From an uncultured Blautia sp. (GTDB lineage: Bacteria; Bacillota; Clostridia; Lachnospirales; Lachnospiraceae): a DNA stretch of 16,411 bases. The translations under genes were made by a program, and so were the position numbers. Positions 1-7,817 of this stretch are shown here, piece after piece (the first letter of the stretch is position 1; each line of letters begins with the position of its first letter). The stretch is from the NCBI GenBank assembly GCA_934371915.1, contig CAKROE010000052.1, forward strand, positions 1-16,411. Direction: 5' to 3'. Under the pieces are notes generated by a model. The model saw only the letters and a list, made by a program, of their open reading frames with translations, made no database searches and had not been told where the DNA came from.

Positions 1-798
1 GAAGTACAGAAGCGCGGCGGCATTGCCGGATTTATCGATGCAGAGCATGCACTTGATCCGGTCTATGCGAAGAATATCGGTGTTGATATTGATAATCTCT
101 ATATTTCTCAGCCGGATAACGGTGAGCAGGCACTTGAGATCACTGAGACGATGGTACGTTCCGGTGCGGTGGATATCGTAATTGTTGACTCTGTTGCAGC
201 GCTTGTCCCGAAGGCCGAGATCGAGGGTGATATGGGAGACAGCCATGTAGGTCTTCATGCGAGACTGATGTCTCAGGCACTTCGTAAACTTACTGCTGCG
301 ATCAGCCGTTCCAACTGTGTGGTAATCTTTATCAACCAGCTTCGTGAAAAGGTTGGTGTCATGTTCGGCAATCCGGAGACTACGACCGGTGGACGTGCTC
401 TGAAGTTCTATGCTTCCGTACGTCTTGATGTCAGAAGGACAGAGACCCTGAAGCAGGGTGGCGAGATGGTCGGCAACCATGTCAAAGTCAAAGTCGTTAA
501 GAATAAAGTTGCTCCGCCGTTTAAGCAGGCTGAGTTTGATATTATGTTTGGTACCGGTATCTCCAGAGAGGGTGAGATCCTTGATCTTGCCGCAGAATGC
601 AATGTAGTGAATAAGAGCGGTGCATGGTACTCTTACAACGGAGAGCGCATTGGTCAGGGACGTGAAAATGTCAAGATCTTCCTGAAAGATCATCCGGAAA
701 TCTGTGAGGAAATCGAGAAGAAAGTAAGGATCCAGTACCATCTGCTTCCGGGTGAAGAGCCGGAGAGCGCAGAGCAGAACGGAGAAGAGCAGGAATAA
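1..798 (+). CDS. recA: RecA recombinase, 3' part (5' end outside window)
   Basis: RecA is the ATP-dependent DNA strand-exchange protein that also promotes LexA self-cleavage. The frame is open from base 1, so the gene begins before the window; 265 codons remain. By comparison with E. coli RecA the first residue here is near position 85, so the Walker A loop is missing. Visible parts are [10 protein letters not shown] with the catalytic Glu, the Walker B strand [10 protein letters not shown], loop L1 around [12 protein letters not shown], loop L2 around [13 protein letters not shown], the [18 protein letters not shown] segment, and the C-terminal domain with [14 protein letters not shown]. The tail is acidic ([13 protein letters not shown]), as in other RecA proteins. 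It stops at 796-798, four bases before recX, so the two genes are almost certainly co-transcribed. Promoter and LexA box would be outside the window. Confidence 0.98.
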   Translation, partial: EVQKRGGIAGFIDAEHALDPVYAKNIGVDIDNLYISQPDNGEQALEITETMVRSGAVDIVIVDSVAALVPKAEIEGDMGDSHVGLHARLMSQALRKLTAAISRSNCVVIFINQLREKVGVMFGNPETTTGGRALKFYASVRLDVRRTETLKQGGEMVGNHVKVKVVKNKVAPPFKQAEFDIMFGTGISREGEILDLAAECNVVNKSGAWYSYNGERIGQGRENVKIFLKDHPEICEEIEKKVRIQYHLLPGEEPESAEQNGEEQE

Positions 799-802
799 TT
801 AA

Positions 803-1285
803 ATGACAGATATGGAACAGCAGAGAGAGGCCCGTAAGAAGGCCCTGCGTCTTCTGGAACATATGGATCGTACGGAGAAGGGATTGACAGATCGCCTTCT
901 CCGTGCCGGTTTTTCCGAAGAACTTGCAGAGGATGCCGTCTCTTACGTAAAGGATTATGGCTATATCAATGATCGGAGATATGCGCTGAATTATATCATG
1001 TACAGAATCCATGACAAGAGCCGCCAGAAGATCTTTCAGGAGCTTTCCGGTAAGGGAATCGACCGTCAGACGATACAGGATGCATGGGAGGAGGCAGAGG
1101 AGCTTGAGACACCGGATGAGAGAGCTCTTCTCCGGCAGATGATCGAGAAGAAATGCAAGCCGGGAGCAGAGCTTGATGAGCGTGAGATGCGCCGCCTTTA
1201 CGGATATCTGGCACGGCGTGGATTCCGCTCCGGAGACATTTTTTCGGTGCTCGAAGAAATGGACATAACACAAATAAAAACTTGA
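803..1285 (+). CDS. recX: RecX, regulator of RecA
   Basis: RecX binds RecA filaments and modulates strand exchange and SOS signalling. The 160-residue product has the all-helical three-repeat RecX layout: ALRLLEHMDRTEKGLTDRLLRAGF, then AEDAVSYVKDYGYINDRRYALNYI (the hallmark 'GYINDRRYA' turn), then a second block SRQKIFQELSGKGID and a third block RRLYGYLARRGFRSGDIFSVLEEM. Length is normal for the family. The ATG at 803 is chosen because an AGGA motif in the end of recA (791-794) lies about 8 bases upstream; a second ATG at 812 is possible. The gene follows recA by 4 bp, implying translational coupling. Its stop codon lies inside the -35 box of the rny promoter. Confidence 0.93.
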   Translation: MTDMEQQREARKKALRLLEHMDRTEKGLTDRLLRAGFSEELAEDAVSYVKDYGYINDRRYALNYIMYRIHDKSRQKIFQELSGKGIDRQTIQDAWEEAEELETPDERALLRQMIEKKCKPGAELDEREMRRLYGYLARRGFRSGDIFSVLEEMDITQIKT

Positions 1286-1310
1286 CATAATTCCCAAAAA
1301 CAGCTAAACT
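1282..1310 (+). promoter_or_regulatory. sigma-A type promoter of rny
   Basis: A perfect -35 box TTGACA at 1282-1287 is followed after exactly 17 bp by TAAACT at 1305-1310 (4 of 6 to TATAAT). The -35 box overlaps the recX stop codon (1283-1285). Predicted transcription would start near 1317, giving a leader of about 40 nt before rny. The call is made by eye from spacing and consensus. Confidence 0.65.
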
Positions 1311-1357
1311 TGTATTGTTGTATTTGTACAATGAAAACTAAATAAGGAGGTGCTCCT

Positions 1358-2917
1358 GTGGCAATTACAATCATTGTAGCAATTGTCGCTGTAGCGGTCG
1401 CACTGCTTATTGCGGTTCCTATTACTTGCAAGGTTGCTGTTAACAACAAAGCACAGAAAGATGCAGAAGTTGTTGGCACAGCAGAAGACAGAGCAAGAAG
1501 CATCATAGATGAAGCTTTAAAAGCTGCTGAAACGAAAAAAAGAGAAGCTTTATTGGAAGTAAAGGAAGAATCCCTCAGAACGAAAAATGAACTTGAGAAG
1601 GAAACCAAGGAACGAAGATCAGAACTGCAGAAATACGAAAGACGTGTCCTGTCAAAAGAAGAATCTGTTGACAAGAAGGCGGATGCAGTAGAGAAGCGTG
1701 AAGCAGAGTGCACAGCAAAAGTTGCTGAGTTACAAAAAAGAGAAAAGAAAGTAGACGAACTTGAACAAAAAGGAGTACAGGAACTGGAAAGAATTTCCGG
1801 TCTGACCTCCGATCAGGCAAAAGACGAGTTACTCAGAAGTGTAGAAGACGATGTCAAGGTAGATGTGGCAAGACTCTACAAAGAGCTTGAGAGCCGCGCG
1901 AAAGAAGAAGCCGGTAAGAAGGCAAAGGAATACGTGGTAAATGCAATTCAGAAATGTGCAGTAGACCATGTTTCTGAAACTACAATTTCCGTTGTACAGC
2001 TTCCAAGTGATGAGATGAAGGGAAGAATCATCGGCCGTGAAGGACGTAACATTCGTACCCTTGAAACACTGACAGGTGTTGATCTCATTATCGATGATAC
2101 TCCGGAAGCAGTGGTTTTATCAGCATTTGATCCGATTCGACGTGAGATTGCCAGAGTTGCTCTGGAGAAATTAATCGTTGACGGACGTATCCATCCGGCA
2201 AGAATCGAAGAAATGGTAGAGAAAGCACAGAAAGAAGTAGAAGCACAGATCCGTGAAGACGGTGAGAATGCAGCAATGGACGTTGGTGTTCATGGTATTC
2301 ATCCGGAGCTTCTGAAACTTCTTGGACGTATGAAATTCCGTACCAGCTATGGACAGAATGCACTGAAACATTCTATCGAAGTAGCACAGCTTTCCGGACT
2401 TCTTGCAGGAGAAATCGGCGCAGATGTCCGCATGGCAAAACGTGCCGGATTGCTTCATGATATCGGCAAATCTATTGACCATGAAGTAGAAGGATCACAT
2501 ATCCAGATTGGTGTGGATCTTTGTAAGAAATACAAAGAGTCGGCAGTTGTTATCAATACAGTTGCTTCCCATCATGGAGATGTGGAACCGGAGTCTCTGG
2601 TTGCATGCATTGTACAGGCCGCTGATGCGATTTCTGCAGCAAGACCTGGTGCAAGACGTGAGACACTGGAAACTTATACTAACCGCTTGAAACAGCTTGA
2701 AGATATTACAAATGAATTCAAGGGTGTTGACAAGTCATTTGCTATTCAGGCAGGCAGAGAAATTCGTGTAATGGTAATACCGGAACAGGTAAATGATGCA
2801 GATATGGTTCTGCTGGCACGTGATATTTCCAAACAGATCGAAGCTGAACTGGAATATCCGGGACAGATCAAGGTCAATGTGATCCGTGAGAGCCGCGCAG
2901 TAGATTACGCGAAATAA
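1358..2917 (+). CDS. rny: Ribonuclease Y, membrane-anchored endoribonuclease
   Basis: RNase Y starts bulk mRNA decay in many Gram-positive bacteria by single-strand endonucleolytic cleavage at the membrane. The 519-residue protein (B. subtilis enzyme about 520) begins with one membrane segment (about residues 2-26) and continues with a long charged coiled coil (about 30-200). A KH domain follows with [12 protein letters not shown] at 222-233, then an HD domain with HDIGK, the metal ligands being H367 and D368; the C-terminal domain is intact. The GTG start at 1358 is chosen because AAGGAGG at 1344-1350 is 7 bases upstream and because the membrane segment begins directly after it. The gene has its own promoter overlapping the end of recX and a strong terminator 30 bp after the stop, so it can be a single-gene unit with possible read-through from recA-recX. 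Confidence 0.97.
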   Translation: MAITIIVAIVAVAVALLIAVPITCKVAVNNKAQKDAEVVGTAEDRARSIIDEALKAAETKKREALLEVKEESLRTKNELEKETKERRSELQKYERRVLSKEESVDKKADAVEKREAECTAKVAELQKREKKVDELEQKGVQELERISGLTSDQAKDELLRSVEDDVKVDVARLYKELESRAKEEAGKKAKEYVVNAIQKCAVDHVSETTISVVQLPSDEMKGRIIGREGRNIRTLETLTGVDLIIDDTPEAVVLSAFDPIRREIARVALEKLIVDGRIHPARIEEMVEKAQKEVEAQIREDGENAAMDVGVHGIHPELLKLLGRMKFRTSYGQNALKHSIEVAQLSGLLAGEIGADVRMAKRAGLLHDIGKSIDHEVEGSHIQIGVDLCKKYKESAVVINTVASHHGDVEPESLVACIVQAADAISAARPGARRETLETYTNRLKQLEDITNEFKGVDKSFAIQAGREIRVMVIPEQVNDADMVLLARDISKQIEAELEYPGQIKVNVIRESRAVDYAK

Positions 2918-2946
2918 TTCTTTCTGAAACATAAACGTGAAAGTTC

Positions 2947-2988
2947 AAAAGAGTATGATATCCATACAGGATGTCATACTCTTTTTTT
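2947..2988 (+). terminator. Strong intrinsic terminator after rny
   Basis: Arms 2947-2963 and 2969-2985 pair over 17 positions with a single T-G wobble (2959/2973) around a 5-base loop (2964-2968). The right arm runs into seven T (2982-2988). The first 12 pairs (2947-2958 with 2974-2985) are perfect. The A-run at the base also makes it potentially bidirectional. Confidence 0.92.
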
Positions 2989-3065
2989 CGTATGCATGTA
3001 GCGGAGACACCATCTTTTTGTTCTATTCATCCATGCATGTTCGTAAACTGATACGGGGTGAGGGG

Positions 3066-3659
3066 ATGAAATATGAAACCGGAATTTATGAAAGAAAAAA
3101 GTATCCGGGGCAGCTCCTGTTTGGAATGGGATTTCTGATCGGAGTGATTTTACCGAATTTTATTTACCGGACACAGTGGCGTCAGAGCACCGCATCGTCT
3201 ATGTATCTTATGGGGATTTTTTCGGGAGATAACAGCGCAGAGTATTTCTGGCAGGTACTCAGGATGAGAGGTGGAATCTTTCTGCTTGCGGCATGCAGCG
3301 GTGTGACGATATTTGGAATGCCACTGTCCATCATGGGAATGCTTGCGGGAGGAGTTTCCATCGGAATGCTGCTCACTGTATCAGTGCTGCAGTTTGGACT
3401 GAACGGAGGACTGATCGGAGCCGGACTTCTTTTTCCGCAGTATCTTCTGTATCTGCCATGCATGTTTATTGGTCTGGAACAGATTTACAGCTGTTCAAAA
3501 AGACTGTGGAAGAACCGCTCTTTTTCAGCCGGGCAGATTAGTGGATACCTTCTGAGAATGTTGTTTTGTGCGGTACTCTGTCTGGCGGGGATTCTTCTGG
3601 AAGTATACTGTAACCCGAAGATTACAGAAATTCTGATAAAAAATTTAAAAATATTTTGA
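3066..3659 (+). CDS. spoIIM: SpoIIM-family membrane protein (stage II sporulation protein M-like)
   Basis: SpoIIM belongs to the DMP complex (with SpoIID and SpoIIP) that drives engulfment of the forespore by the mother cell. The 197-residue product is strongly hydrophobic, with membrane segments near 16-34, 69-84, 86-107, 111-137 and 157-181. The block QFGLNGGLIGAGLLFPQYL followed by LYLP (about 109-131) matches the family signature of a Gly-rich helix ending in 'LPQNLIYIP'. The reading frame extends back to a GTG at 2937, but that start lies beside the rny terminator. The ATG at 3066 is preferred because GGTGAGGGG sits just upstream and the protein then has normal family length. No clear vegetative promoter is visible, as expected if a sporulation sigma factor is used. 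Function is inferred from the motif and the neighbourhood next to xerD, seen in other Clostridia. Confidence 0.75.
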   Translation: MKYETGIYERKKYPGQLLFGMGFLIGVILPNFIYRTQWRQSTASSMYLMGIFSGDNSAEYFWQVLRMRGGIFLLAACSGVTIFGMPLSIMGMLAGGVSIGMLLTVSVLQFGLNGGLIGAGLLFPQYLLYLPCMFIGLEQIYSCSKRLWKNRSFSAGQISGYLLRMLFCAVLCLAGILLEVYCNPKITEILIKNLKIF

Positions 3660-3762
3660 GAGGATCTTACCAGATGTGGTGGTGGTTTACAATAAAATCT
3701 CGATATTTGGTGGAAGATGTCGAAAATGCCTGTTTTGCAGGCTTTACATGCAAAAATAGTGT

Positions 3763-3791
3763 TTGATTTTATGTAAAATAATCAGTATAAT
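3763..3791 (+). promoter_or_regulatory. sigma-A type promoter of xerD
   Basis: TTGATT at 3763-3768, a 17-bp spacer, and a perfect TATAAT at 3786-3791. Transcription would start near 3798, giving a leader of about 45 nt before xerD. The preceding 100 bp (3660-3762) hold only a weak 5-bp hairpin (GCCTG/CAGGC, 3728-3742) and no gene. Confidence 0.75.
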
Positions 3792-3842
3792 ACAGGTACA
3801 TTTTCAGGAAAATATGTAGAAACAGAGTTGGGATGAAGCAGA

Positions 3843-4727
3843 ATGGAAAGAGTAGTCGAGGAGTTCATTTTATATTTACATAATACAAAAAATACCTCAA
3901 AAAATACAGAAGTGTCGTATGAACGCGATCTGAAAAAACTGATCCGGTATTTACAGGAACAGAATCTTACAGATTTTTCGGAAGTGACCGGCACAGACCT
4001 GCAGGGTTACCTGAATAAAATAAAGAGTGAAAATCTGGCGGCATCGACGATCTCAAGAAATATTGCGTCAATCAGGGCACTGTATCATTATCTGGTAAAA
4101 ACAGGAATTGTGGAAGAAGACCCGACAGAGGCATTACATACACCGAAGATTGAGAAGAAACTGCCGGAGATCCTTTCTGTTGAGGAAGTAGATCGTCTGT
4201 TGAAGCAGCCGGATATCCGTACACCGAAGGGCATCCGTGACAATGCGATGATGGAACTTCTGTATGCAACGGGCATGCGTGTCAGCGAACTGATTCATCT
4301 CCGGACTACAGATATTAATCTTCAGATGGGTTATGTGGTATGTCATGACAGTGACAAAGAGCGTATCATTCCGATCGGAAATGTAAGCCGTAATGCGATT
4401 TTGCAATATATGGAGCATTCCAGAGGATTTTTTGCAAAAGATACAAATGAGAGTGCATTATTTACGAACTGCTCCGGAAAATCCATGAGCAGACAGGGAT
4501 TTTGGAAAGTATTGAAAGGATACGCGGCAGATGCCGGAATCCACAGAGATATCACGCCACATACACTTCGCCATTCGTTTGCAGCGCATATGCTGCAGAA
4601 CGGGGCGGATGTAAAAAGTGTACAGGAAATGCTGGGACATGCAGACATTTCATCGACACAGATTTATCTGGGACTGAATGTTTCGAAGATGAGAGATGTG
4701 TATATGAAAGCACACCCGAGACATTGA
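3843..4727 (+). CDS. xerD: Tyrosine recombinase XerD
   Basis: XerD acts with XerC at the chromosomal dif site to resolve chromosome dimers before division. The 294-residue protein has an N-terminal SAM-like core-binding domain (about 1-85, 'EEFILYLHNTKNTSKNT') and a C-terminal catalytic domain. All active-site residues can be placed: R146 (ATGMRVSEL), K172 (DSDKERIIP), H240 and R243 (HTLRHSF), H266 (MLGHADIS) and nucleophile Y275 (TQIYLGL). Most family members have IYTH after the histidine block; here it is IYLGL, a mild departure that leaves the tyrosine intact. Length fits XerC/XerD (about 295). The start is the ATG at 3843, preceded by a weak GGGATGAAG ribosome site. An integrase from a mobile element is less likely because no element or attachment site surrounds it and the context is conserved housekeeping. 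XerC versus XerD cannot be decided from sequence alone. Confidence 0.9.
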   Translation: MERVVEEFILYLHNTKNTSKNTEVSYERDLKKLIRYLQEQNLTDFSEVTGTDLQGYLNKIKSENLAASTISRNIASIRALYHYLVKTGIVEEDPTEALHTPKIEKKLPEILSVEEVDRLLKQPDIRTPKGIRDNAMMELLYATGMRVSELIHLRTTDINLQMGYVVCHDSDKERIIPIGNVSRNAILQYMEHSRGFFAKDTNESALFTNCSGKSMSRQGFWKVLKGYAADAGIHRDITPHTLRHSFAAHMLQNGADVKSVQEMLGHADISSTQIYLGLNVSKMRDVYMKAHPRH

Positions 4728-4736
4728 AGTTTAATT

Positions 4737-4764
4737 AAGGACCTGCCGACCGGCAGGTCCTTTT
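4737..4764 (+). terminator. Terminator between convergent xerD and DAHP synthase genes
   Basis: Arms 4737-4747 and 4752-4762 form an 11-bp GC-rich stem (core GGACCTGCC/GGCAGGTCC) with a 4-base loop, followed by TTTT on the + strand (4761-4764). It starts 9 bp after the xerD stop. The - strand stop of the aro gene lies 10 bp on the other side. On that strand the run after the stem is TTAATTAA, so bidirectional use is plausible but weaker. Confidence 0.85.
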
Positions 4765-4774
4765 GACTGACTTA

Positions 4775-5806
4775 TCAGCACATTTCTGCGATTGTATAAA
4801 GCAGTTTTTCGGATTCTTCCCATCCAAGACAAGGGTCTGTGATGGATTTTCCGTAGATATGTGTACCACCAATCTTCTGGTTGCCCGGCTCGATATAACT
4901 TTCAATCATAAAGCCTTTGACCAGTTTGTGAAGTTCCGGATCGACCATGCGGCTGTGGAGAACTTCTTTTGCAATACGAACCTGCTGTTCATACTGCTTG
5001 TTGGAATTGGAGTGGTTGGTATCAACGATCACTGCAGGGTTCTGCAGGTTCTTTTCCTGATATTTTTCCCACAGAAGACGGAGATCTTCGTAATGGTAGT
5101 TCGGAATTGCTTCGCCATGTTTATTTACAGCACCACGCAGGATGGTGTGTGCCAGAGGATTTCCGGCTGTTTCAACCTCCCAGCTTCTGTAGATAAAACG
5201 GTGGGAGCCCTGTGCTGCGACAACAGAGTTGAGCATAACGCTGTAATCACCGCTGGTCGGGTTTTTCATTCCGGCTGGAACATCCATACCGCTGACCGTA
5301 AGTCGATGCTGCTGATCTTCTACGGAACGTGCGCCTACAGCGACATAAGAAAGAATGTCGGAGAGATAACGGTAGTTTTCAGGATAAAGCATTTCATCTG
5401 CACAGGTAAAACCGCTTTCCTGGATTGCATGTATATGCATTTTACGGATGGCAATCAGACCGGCAAGCATATCCGGAGCTTTTTCCGGATCCGGCTGATG
5501 AACCATACCTTTGTAACCTTCGCCTGTTGTACGTGGCTTGTTTGTATAAACTCGTGGAATGATCAGGACTTTATCTTCGATTTTTTCCTGAACTTTGCGG
5601 AGACGGAGAAGATAGTCACATACAGCATCTTCGTTGTCCGCAGAACAAGGTCCGATGATGGCAAGAAATTTATCGGATTTCCCGGTAAAAACATCACGGA
5701 TTTCCTGATCTCTTTTTGCCTTTAATTCCTGAATGGCAGTATCAATGGGATACTGATTACGTATTTCGGCAGGTGTAGGCAGTTTCTTTAAAAAAGTGAA
5801 TCCCAT
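4775..5806 (-). CDS. aroF: 3-deoxy-7-phosphoheptulonate (DAHP) synthase, AroF/G/H type
   Basis: The enzyme condenses phosphoenolpyruvate and erythrose 4-phosphate, the first step towards chorismate and the aromatic amino acids. The 343-residue protein matches the class I-alpha (E. coli AroF/G/H) family in length and motifs: IIGPCSADN (metal ligand C54), RVYTNKPRTTGEGYKGM (substrate Lys K90), GARSVEDQQHR, GMKNPTSGD, DTNHSNSNKQYEQQ (H265), IESYIEPGNQ (E302) and SITDPCLGW (D324). All four metal ligands are therefore present. The start at 5806 is supported by AGGAGG a few bases upstream on the - strand. The gene has its own promoter and stands alone here, with no other aro gene in the window. The isoform (Phe-, Tyr- or Trp-sensitive) cannot be assigned by eye. 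A 320-codon open frame on the opposite strand is a shadow. Confidence 0.96.
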   Translation of the reverse strand: MGFTFLKKLPTPAEIRNQYPIDTAIQELKAKRDQEIRDVFTGKSDKFLAIIGPCSADNEDAVCDYLLRLRKVQEKIEDKVLIIPRVYTNKPRTTGEGYKGMVHQPDPEKAPDMLAGLIAIRKMHIHAIQESGFTCADEMLYPENYRYLSDILSYVAVGARSVEDQQHRLTVSGMDVPAGMKNPTSGDYSVMLNSVVAAQGSHRFIYRSWEVETAGNPLAHTILRGAVNKHGEAIPNYHYEDLRLLWEKYQEKNLQNPAVIVDTNHSNSNKQYEQQVRIAKEVLHSRMVDPELHKLVKGFMIESYIEPGNQKIGGTHIYGKSITDPCLGWEESEKLLYTIAEMC

Positions 5807-5819
5807 ATTTTCCTCCTCG

Positions 5820-5844
5820 TGTCCAACGCGTTTTCAATTGGACA
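5820..5844 (-). promoter_or_regulatory. Inverted repeat in the leader of the DAHP synthase gene
   Basis: Arms TGTCCAA (5820-5826) and TTGGACA (5838-5844) are perfect 7-bp complements around 11 bases. The element lies between the predicted start of transcription (about 5848) and the ribosome site. It could be an operator for a dimeric repressor or a short RNA hairpin at the mRNA 5' end. No leader peptide rich in Phe, Tyr or Trp was seen in the short leader. Confidence 0.45.
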
Positions 5845-5854
5845 TATCAGGCTT

Positions 5855-5883
5855 ATTATATATGATTGTTAAGTAATTGTCGA
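5855..5883 (-). promoter_or_regulatory. sigma-A type promoter of the DAHP synthase gene
   Basis: On the - strand, TCGACA (5883-5878, 5 of 6 to consensus) is followed by 17 bp and a perfect TATAAT (5860-5855). The leader to the ATG is about 40 nt. Spacing and both boxes are close to ideal, so this gene can be expressed independently of the flippase gene upstream. Confidence 0.8.
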
Positions 5884-5913
5884 TAGGGAAAGGTACGTAT
5901 TTTGTCGAAATCC

Positions 5914-7227
5914 TCAGGATTTTATATGGTAAAGTGTATAAATATGCATAATGCTTAAGAGCATTTCACTGAGAAGTAATCCATAAAGATACCCACGTAT
6001 ACCAATCAGCGGAATTGCAAATAATACAAACAGGATGCGGATAAGGCTTCCTGCTGCATTATGAAGGAGCGTTGCTCCGGTTTTTCCAAGACCGTTCAGG
6101 ATACTTGTGAGCGTGATGTTTGTATACAAAAAGGGACAGACAAAGGAAAGCGTACGGATACAGGTTCCGGCTGCAACTTCATGAAACAGAAGTTCGCCTG
6201 CAAACGGACCGAAAAAATAAAAAAATCCCGTACAGGCAGCACCGACCAGAAAGCAGGCAGCGCATGCACGGCTGGCTATATAGCGAATACGCCGGTGAGC
6301 TCCGAGCGCCTGCAGTTCTGCGACAGACGGCGTGAGCATGACGGCTGCGGAATTTGTGACTGTGGACGGAAAAAGAATGCAGGGAAGAGCCATGCCTGTA
6401 AAAATTCCGTACAGACTCAGAGCATTACTCTGGGAAAAGCCATACATACGCAATCGCTGTGGGATCAGCACAACTTCGATCGCAGCGAGCAGTGAGAGAA
6501 GCAGACGATTGAGTGTCAGGGGGAAAGCAGTCTCTGCAAGGTCAGCCAGCTTCTGAAACGGTGCTTTTATATGGAAAAAAGAATAATTTTCTGCATGAAG
6601 ATGCAGACTTAAAAAAAGCAGAGACGATAAAACTGCAGCTAATTCCGCAATCAGAGCACCTACTATTGCTATCTGCGCAGTTATGTCAATGCCACGGGAG
6701 AGAAAAATCTTTACAAGTATATAAGAAGAAAGAATACGTACAGTCTGCTCGATGATCTGGGTACATGCCGGATAACCGGCTTTTTGGCGGCCGAAATAGT
6801 AACTGCTGATACAGACATGGAGAGAAGAGAAAGGAAAACAAAATGCCATGATCCGGATCAGTGCTTCGGTTTCCGGCTCTTTCAGGATTTCTCCGGCAAA
6901 CCATCCGGCGAAAGTGTAAAAGATCCACATAGCCACAAGGGAAAGTCCGAGCGCAAAAAGTGTACCGACGCAAAAAGAATCTCCGGCTTCCTGTTTTTTC
7001 TTTAAAGCAGTCTGAGAAGCAACTGTTCGGGAAAGCGCTGTCTGGATTCCGGAGGTTGTTACAGCAAGTACCATATGCTGAAGCGGAACAACAAGCTGAT
7101 ACAGACCGATCCCTCTGGAACCAATTGTCTGTGAAAGGAATATCCTATAGAAAAAGCCCATGATCCGGCTGATGATACCGGCCGCGGAAAGCAGAAAAGT
7201 TCCTGCAAAAAAACGCTTTTTTGACAT
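5914..7227 (-). CDS. SpoVB/MurJ-like lipid-linked oligosaccharide flippase (MOP/MATE superfamily)
   Basis: Members of this family move lipid-linked sugars across the cytoplasmic membrane; SpoVB itself serves spore cortex synthesis, relatives serve peptidoglycan or capsule. The 437-residue product is hydrophobic throughout, with roughly 12 membrane segments. Its N-terminus (GTFLLSAAGIISRIMGFFYRI, then IGSRGIGLYQLVVPL) matches the SpoVB-type opening. A motif near the C-terminal half (LTLTSILNGLGKTGATLL in variant form) also fits. At 437 residues it is shorter than B. subtilis SpoVB (about 518). The start at 7227 gives the usual MSKK.. opening, with a modest CAGGTAA ribosome site. A possible -10 box TATACT on the - strand (7259-7254) lacks a good -35. 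It is divergent from iscR. Whether it is the sporulation SpoVB or another paralogue cannot be decided from one window. Confidence 0.82.
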   Translation of the reverse strand: MSKKRFFAGTFLLSAAGIISRIMGFFYRIFLSQTIGSRGIGLYQLVVPLQHMVLAVTTSGIQTALSRTVASQTALKKKQEAGDSFCVGTLFALGLSLVAMWIFYTFAGWFAGEILKEPETEALIRIMAFCFPFSSLHVCISSYYFGRQKAGYPACTQIIEQTVRILSSYILVKIFLSRGIDITAQIAIVGALIAELAAVLSSLLFLSLHLHAENYSFFHIKAPFQKLADLAETAFPLTLNRLLLSLLAAIEVVLIPQRLRMYGFSQSNALSLYGIFTGMALPCILFPSTVTNSAAVMLTPSVAELQALGAHRRIRYIASRACAACFLVGAACTGFFYFFGPFAGELLFHEVAAGTCIRTLSFVCPFLYTNITLTSILNGLGKTGATLLHNAAGSLIRILFVLFAIPLIGIRGYLYGLLLSEMLLSIMHIYTLYHIKS

Positions 7228-7273
7228 AAAAATTACCTGGCTGCTTTTTTGTCAGTATATGCAGAAAACCTCC

Positions 7274-7302
7274 TTGACAGACCGATTCCTTTCTGTTAAA
7301 GT
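7274..7302 (+). promoter_or_regulatory. sigma-A type promoter of the iscR operon
   Basis: A perfect TTGACA at 7274-7279 is followed by 17 bp and TAAAGT at 7297-7302 (4 of 6). Predicted start near 7309, leaving a leader of about 45 nt that contains the candidate operator. The promoter sits in a 126-bp divergent gap between the flippase gene and iscR. Confidence 0.7.
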
Positions 7303-7313
7303 ATGACTTGAAA

Positions 7314-7340
7314 TAAATCCGACGAAAACACTAGGAATTA
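7314..7340 (+). promoter_or_regulatory. Candidate IscR operator (imperfect inverted repeat)
   Basis: Half-sites TAAATCCGA (7314-7322) and TAGGAATTA (7332-7340) are symmetric about 7327, with 7 of 9 positions complementary. They lie just downstream of the iscR promoter, where a bound regulator would block transcription. IscR-type regulators commonly control their own operon, which suggests this role; the assignment is inference. Confidence 0.45.
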
Positions 7341-7353
7341 AAGAGGTGAGTGG

Positions 7354-7788
7354 ATGAAACTGTCAACAAGGGCAAGATACGGGCTGAAAGCTCTGATTGA
7401 TCTTGGCCTGCATTGTGAAACAGAAGCCGTTTCCATTCAGAGTATTGCAAGTCGGCAGAATATTTCGGACAGCTATCTCGAACAGCTGATGGCGAAGCTT
7501 AAGAAGGCAGGTCTGGTGGAGAGCACCAGAGGCGCCGGTGGCGGATATCGTCTGGGACGTCCTGCAGCAGAGATCTCTGTTGGTGATGTCCTGAGAGTTC
7601 TTGAGGGAAGCCTTGAAGCAGCACAGTGCTCCGGCATGGAAGATGAGAGCACCTGTGAGAATCACGATATATGTGTGACGAAATATGTGTGGAAACGAAT
7701 CAACGACAGTATTACACAGGCGGTAGATACCATGATGCTGGATCAGTTGATAGAGGAAAGCCGGAAAAAACAAAAAGAAAAAATGTAA
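7354..7788 (+). CDS. iscR: Rrf2-family iron-sulfur regulator IscR
   Basis: IscR is a winged-helix DNA-binding repressor that senses iron-sulfur status through a cluster it binds, and controls the isc operon. The 144-residue protein opens MKLSTRARYGLKALIDL, the typical Rrf2 start. The helix-turn-helix lies at about 27-50 (IQSIASRQNISDSYLEQLMAKLKKAG) and the wing at RGAGGGYRLGRP (59-70). Three cysteines, C92, C101 and C107, sit in the loop where cluster-binding Rrf2 proteins carry theirs; the spacing here (8 and 5 residues between) is wider than the E. coli IscR C-x5-C-x5-C. This separates it from CymR-like members that lack the cysteines. GAGGTGAG just before 7354 is the ribosome site. It is 29 bp upstream of nifS, so co-transcription is expected. 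Confidence 0.92.
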   Translation: MKLSTRARYGLKALIDLGLHCETEAVSIQSIASRQNISDSYLEQLMAKLKKAGLVESTRGAGGGYRLGRPAAEISVGDVLRVLEGSLEAAQCSGMEDESTCENHDICVTKYVWKRINDSITQAVDTMMLDQLIEESRKKQKEKM

Positions 7789-7817
7789 TATTCATTTTTA
7801 AGCAGGAGGAAAAAAAC

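Noticed and set aside
1324..1331. TTGTACAA palindrome near the rny promoter and again at 15783-15790 in the gap promoter as a shared operator
   Set aside because: An 8-bp AT-rich palindrome is expected by chance at this frequency; flanks are not similar and the positions relative to the promoters differ.
2937..3065. Upstream extension of the SpoIIM-like gene to a GTG at 2937
   Set aside because: That start and the next codons overlap the rny terminator hairpin, there is no ribosome site, and the added residues are not membrane-protein-like.
3728..3742. GCCTG/CAGGC hairpin as the SpoIIM gene terminator
   Set aside because: Only a 5-bp stem, and the following TTTACATG is not a convincing T-run; it lies about 70 bp after the stop.
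3843..4727. Mobile-element integrase
   Set aside because: No attachment-site repeats, excisionase, or foreign cargo nearby; length and context fit the housekeeping XerC/XerD recombinase.
4763..5725. 320-codon + strand open frame opposite the DAHP synthase gene
   Set aside because: The - strand product has all family motifs and metal ligands; the + strand frame is an antisense shadow with no ribosome site.
7671..7817. Extension of nifS into iscR
   Set aside because: The extra 49 codons overlap iscR in another frame; AGGAGG before 7818 and the family start MSKLIYLDNAATT fix the start.
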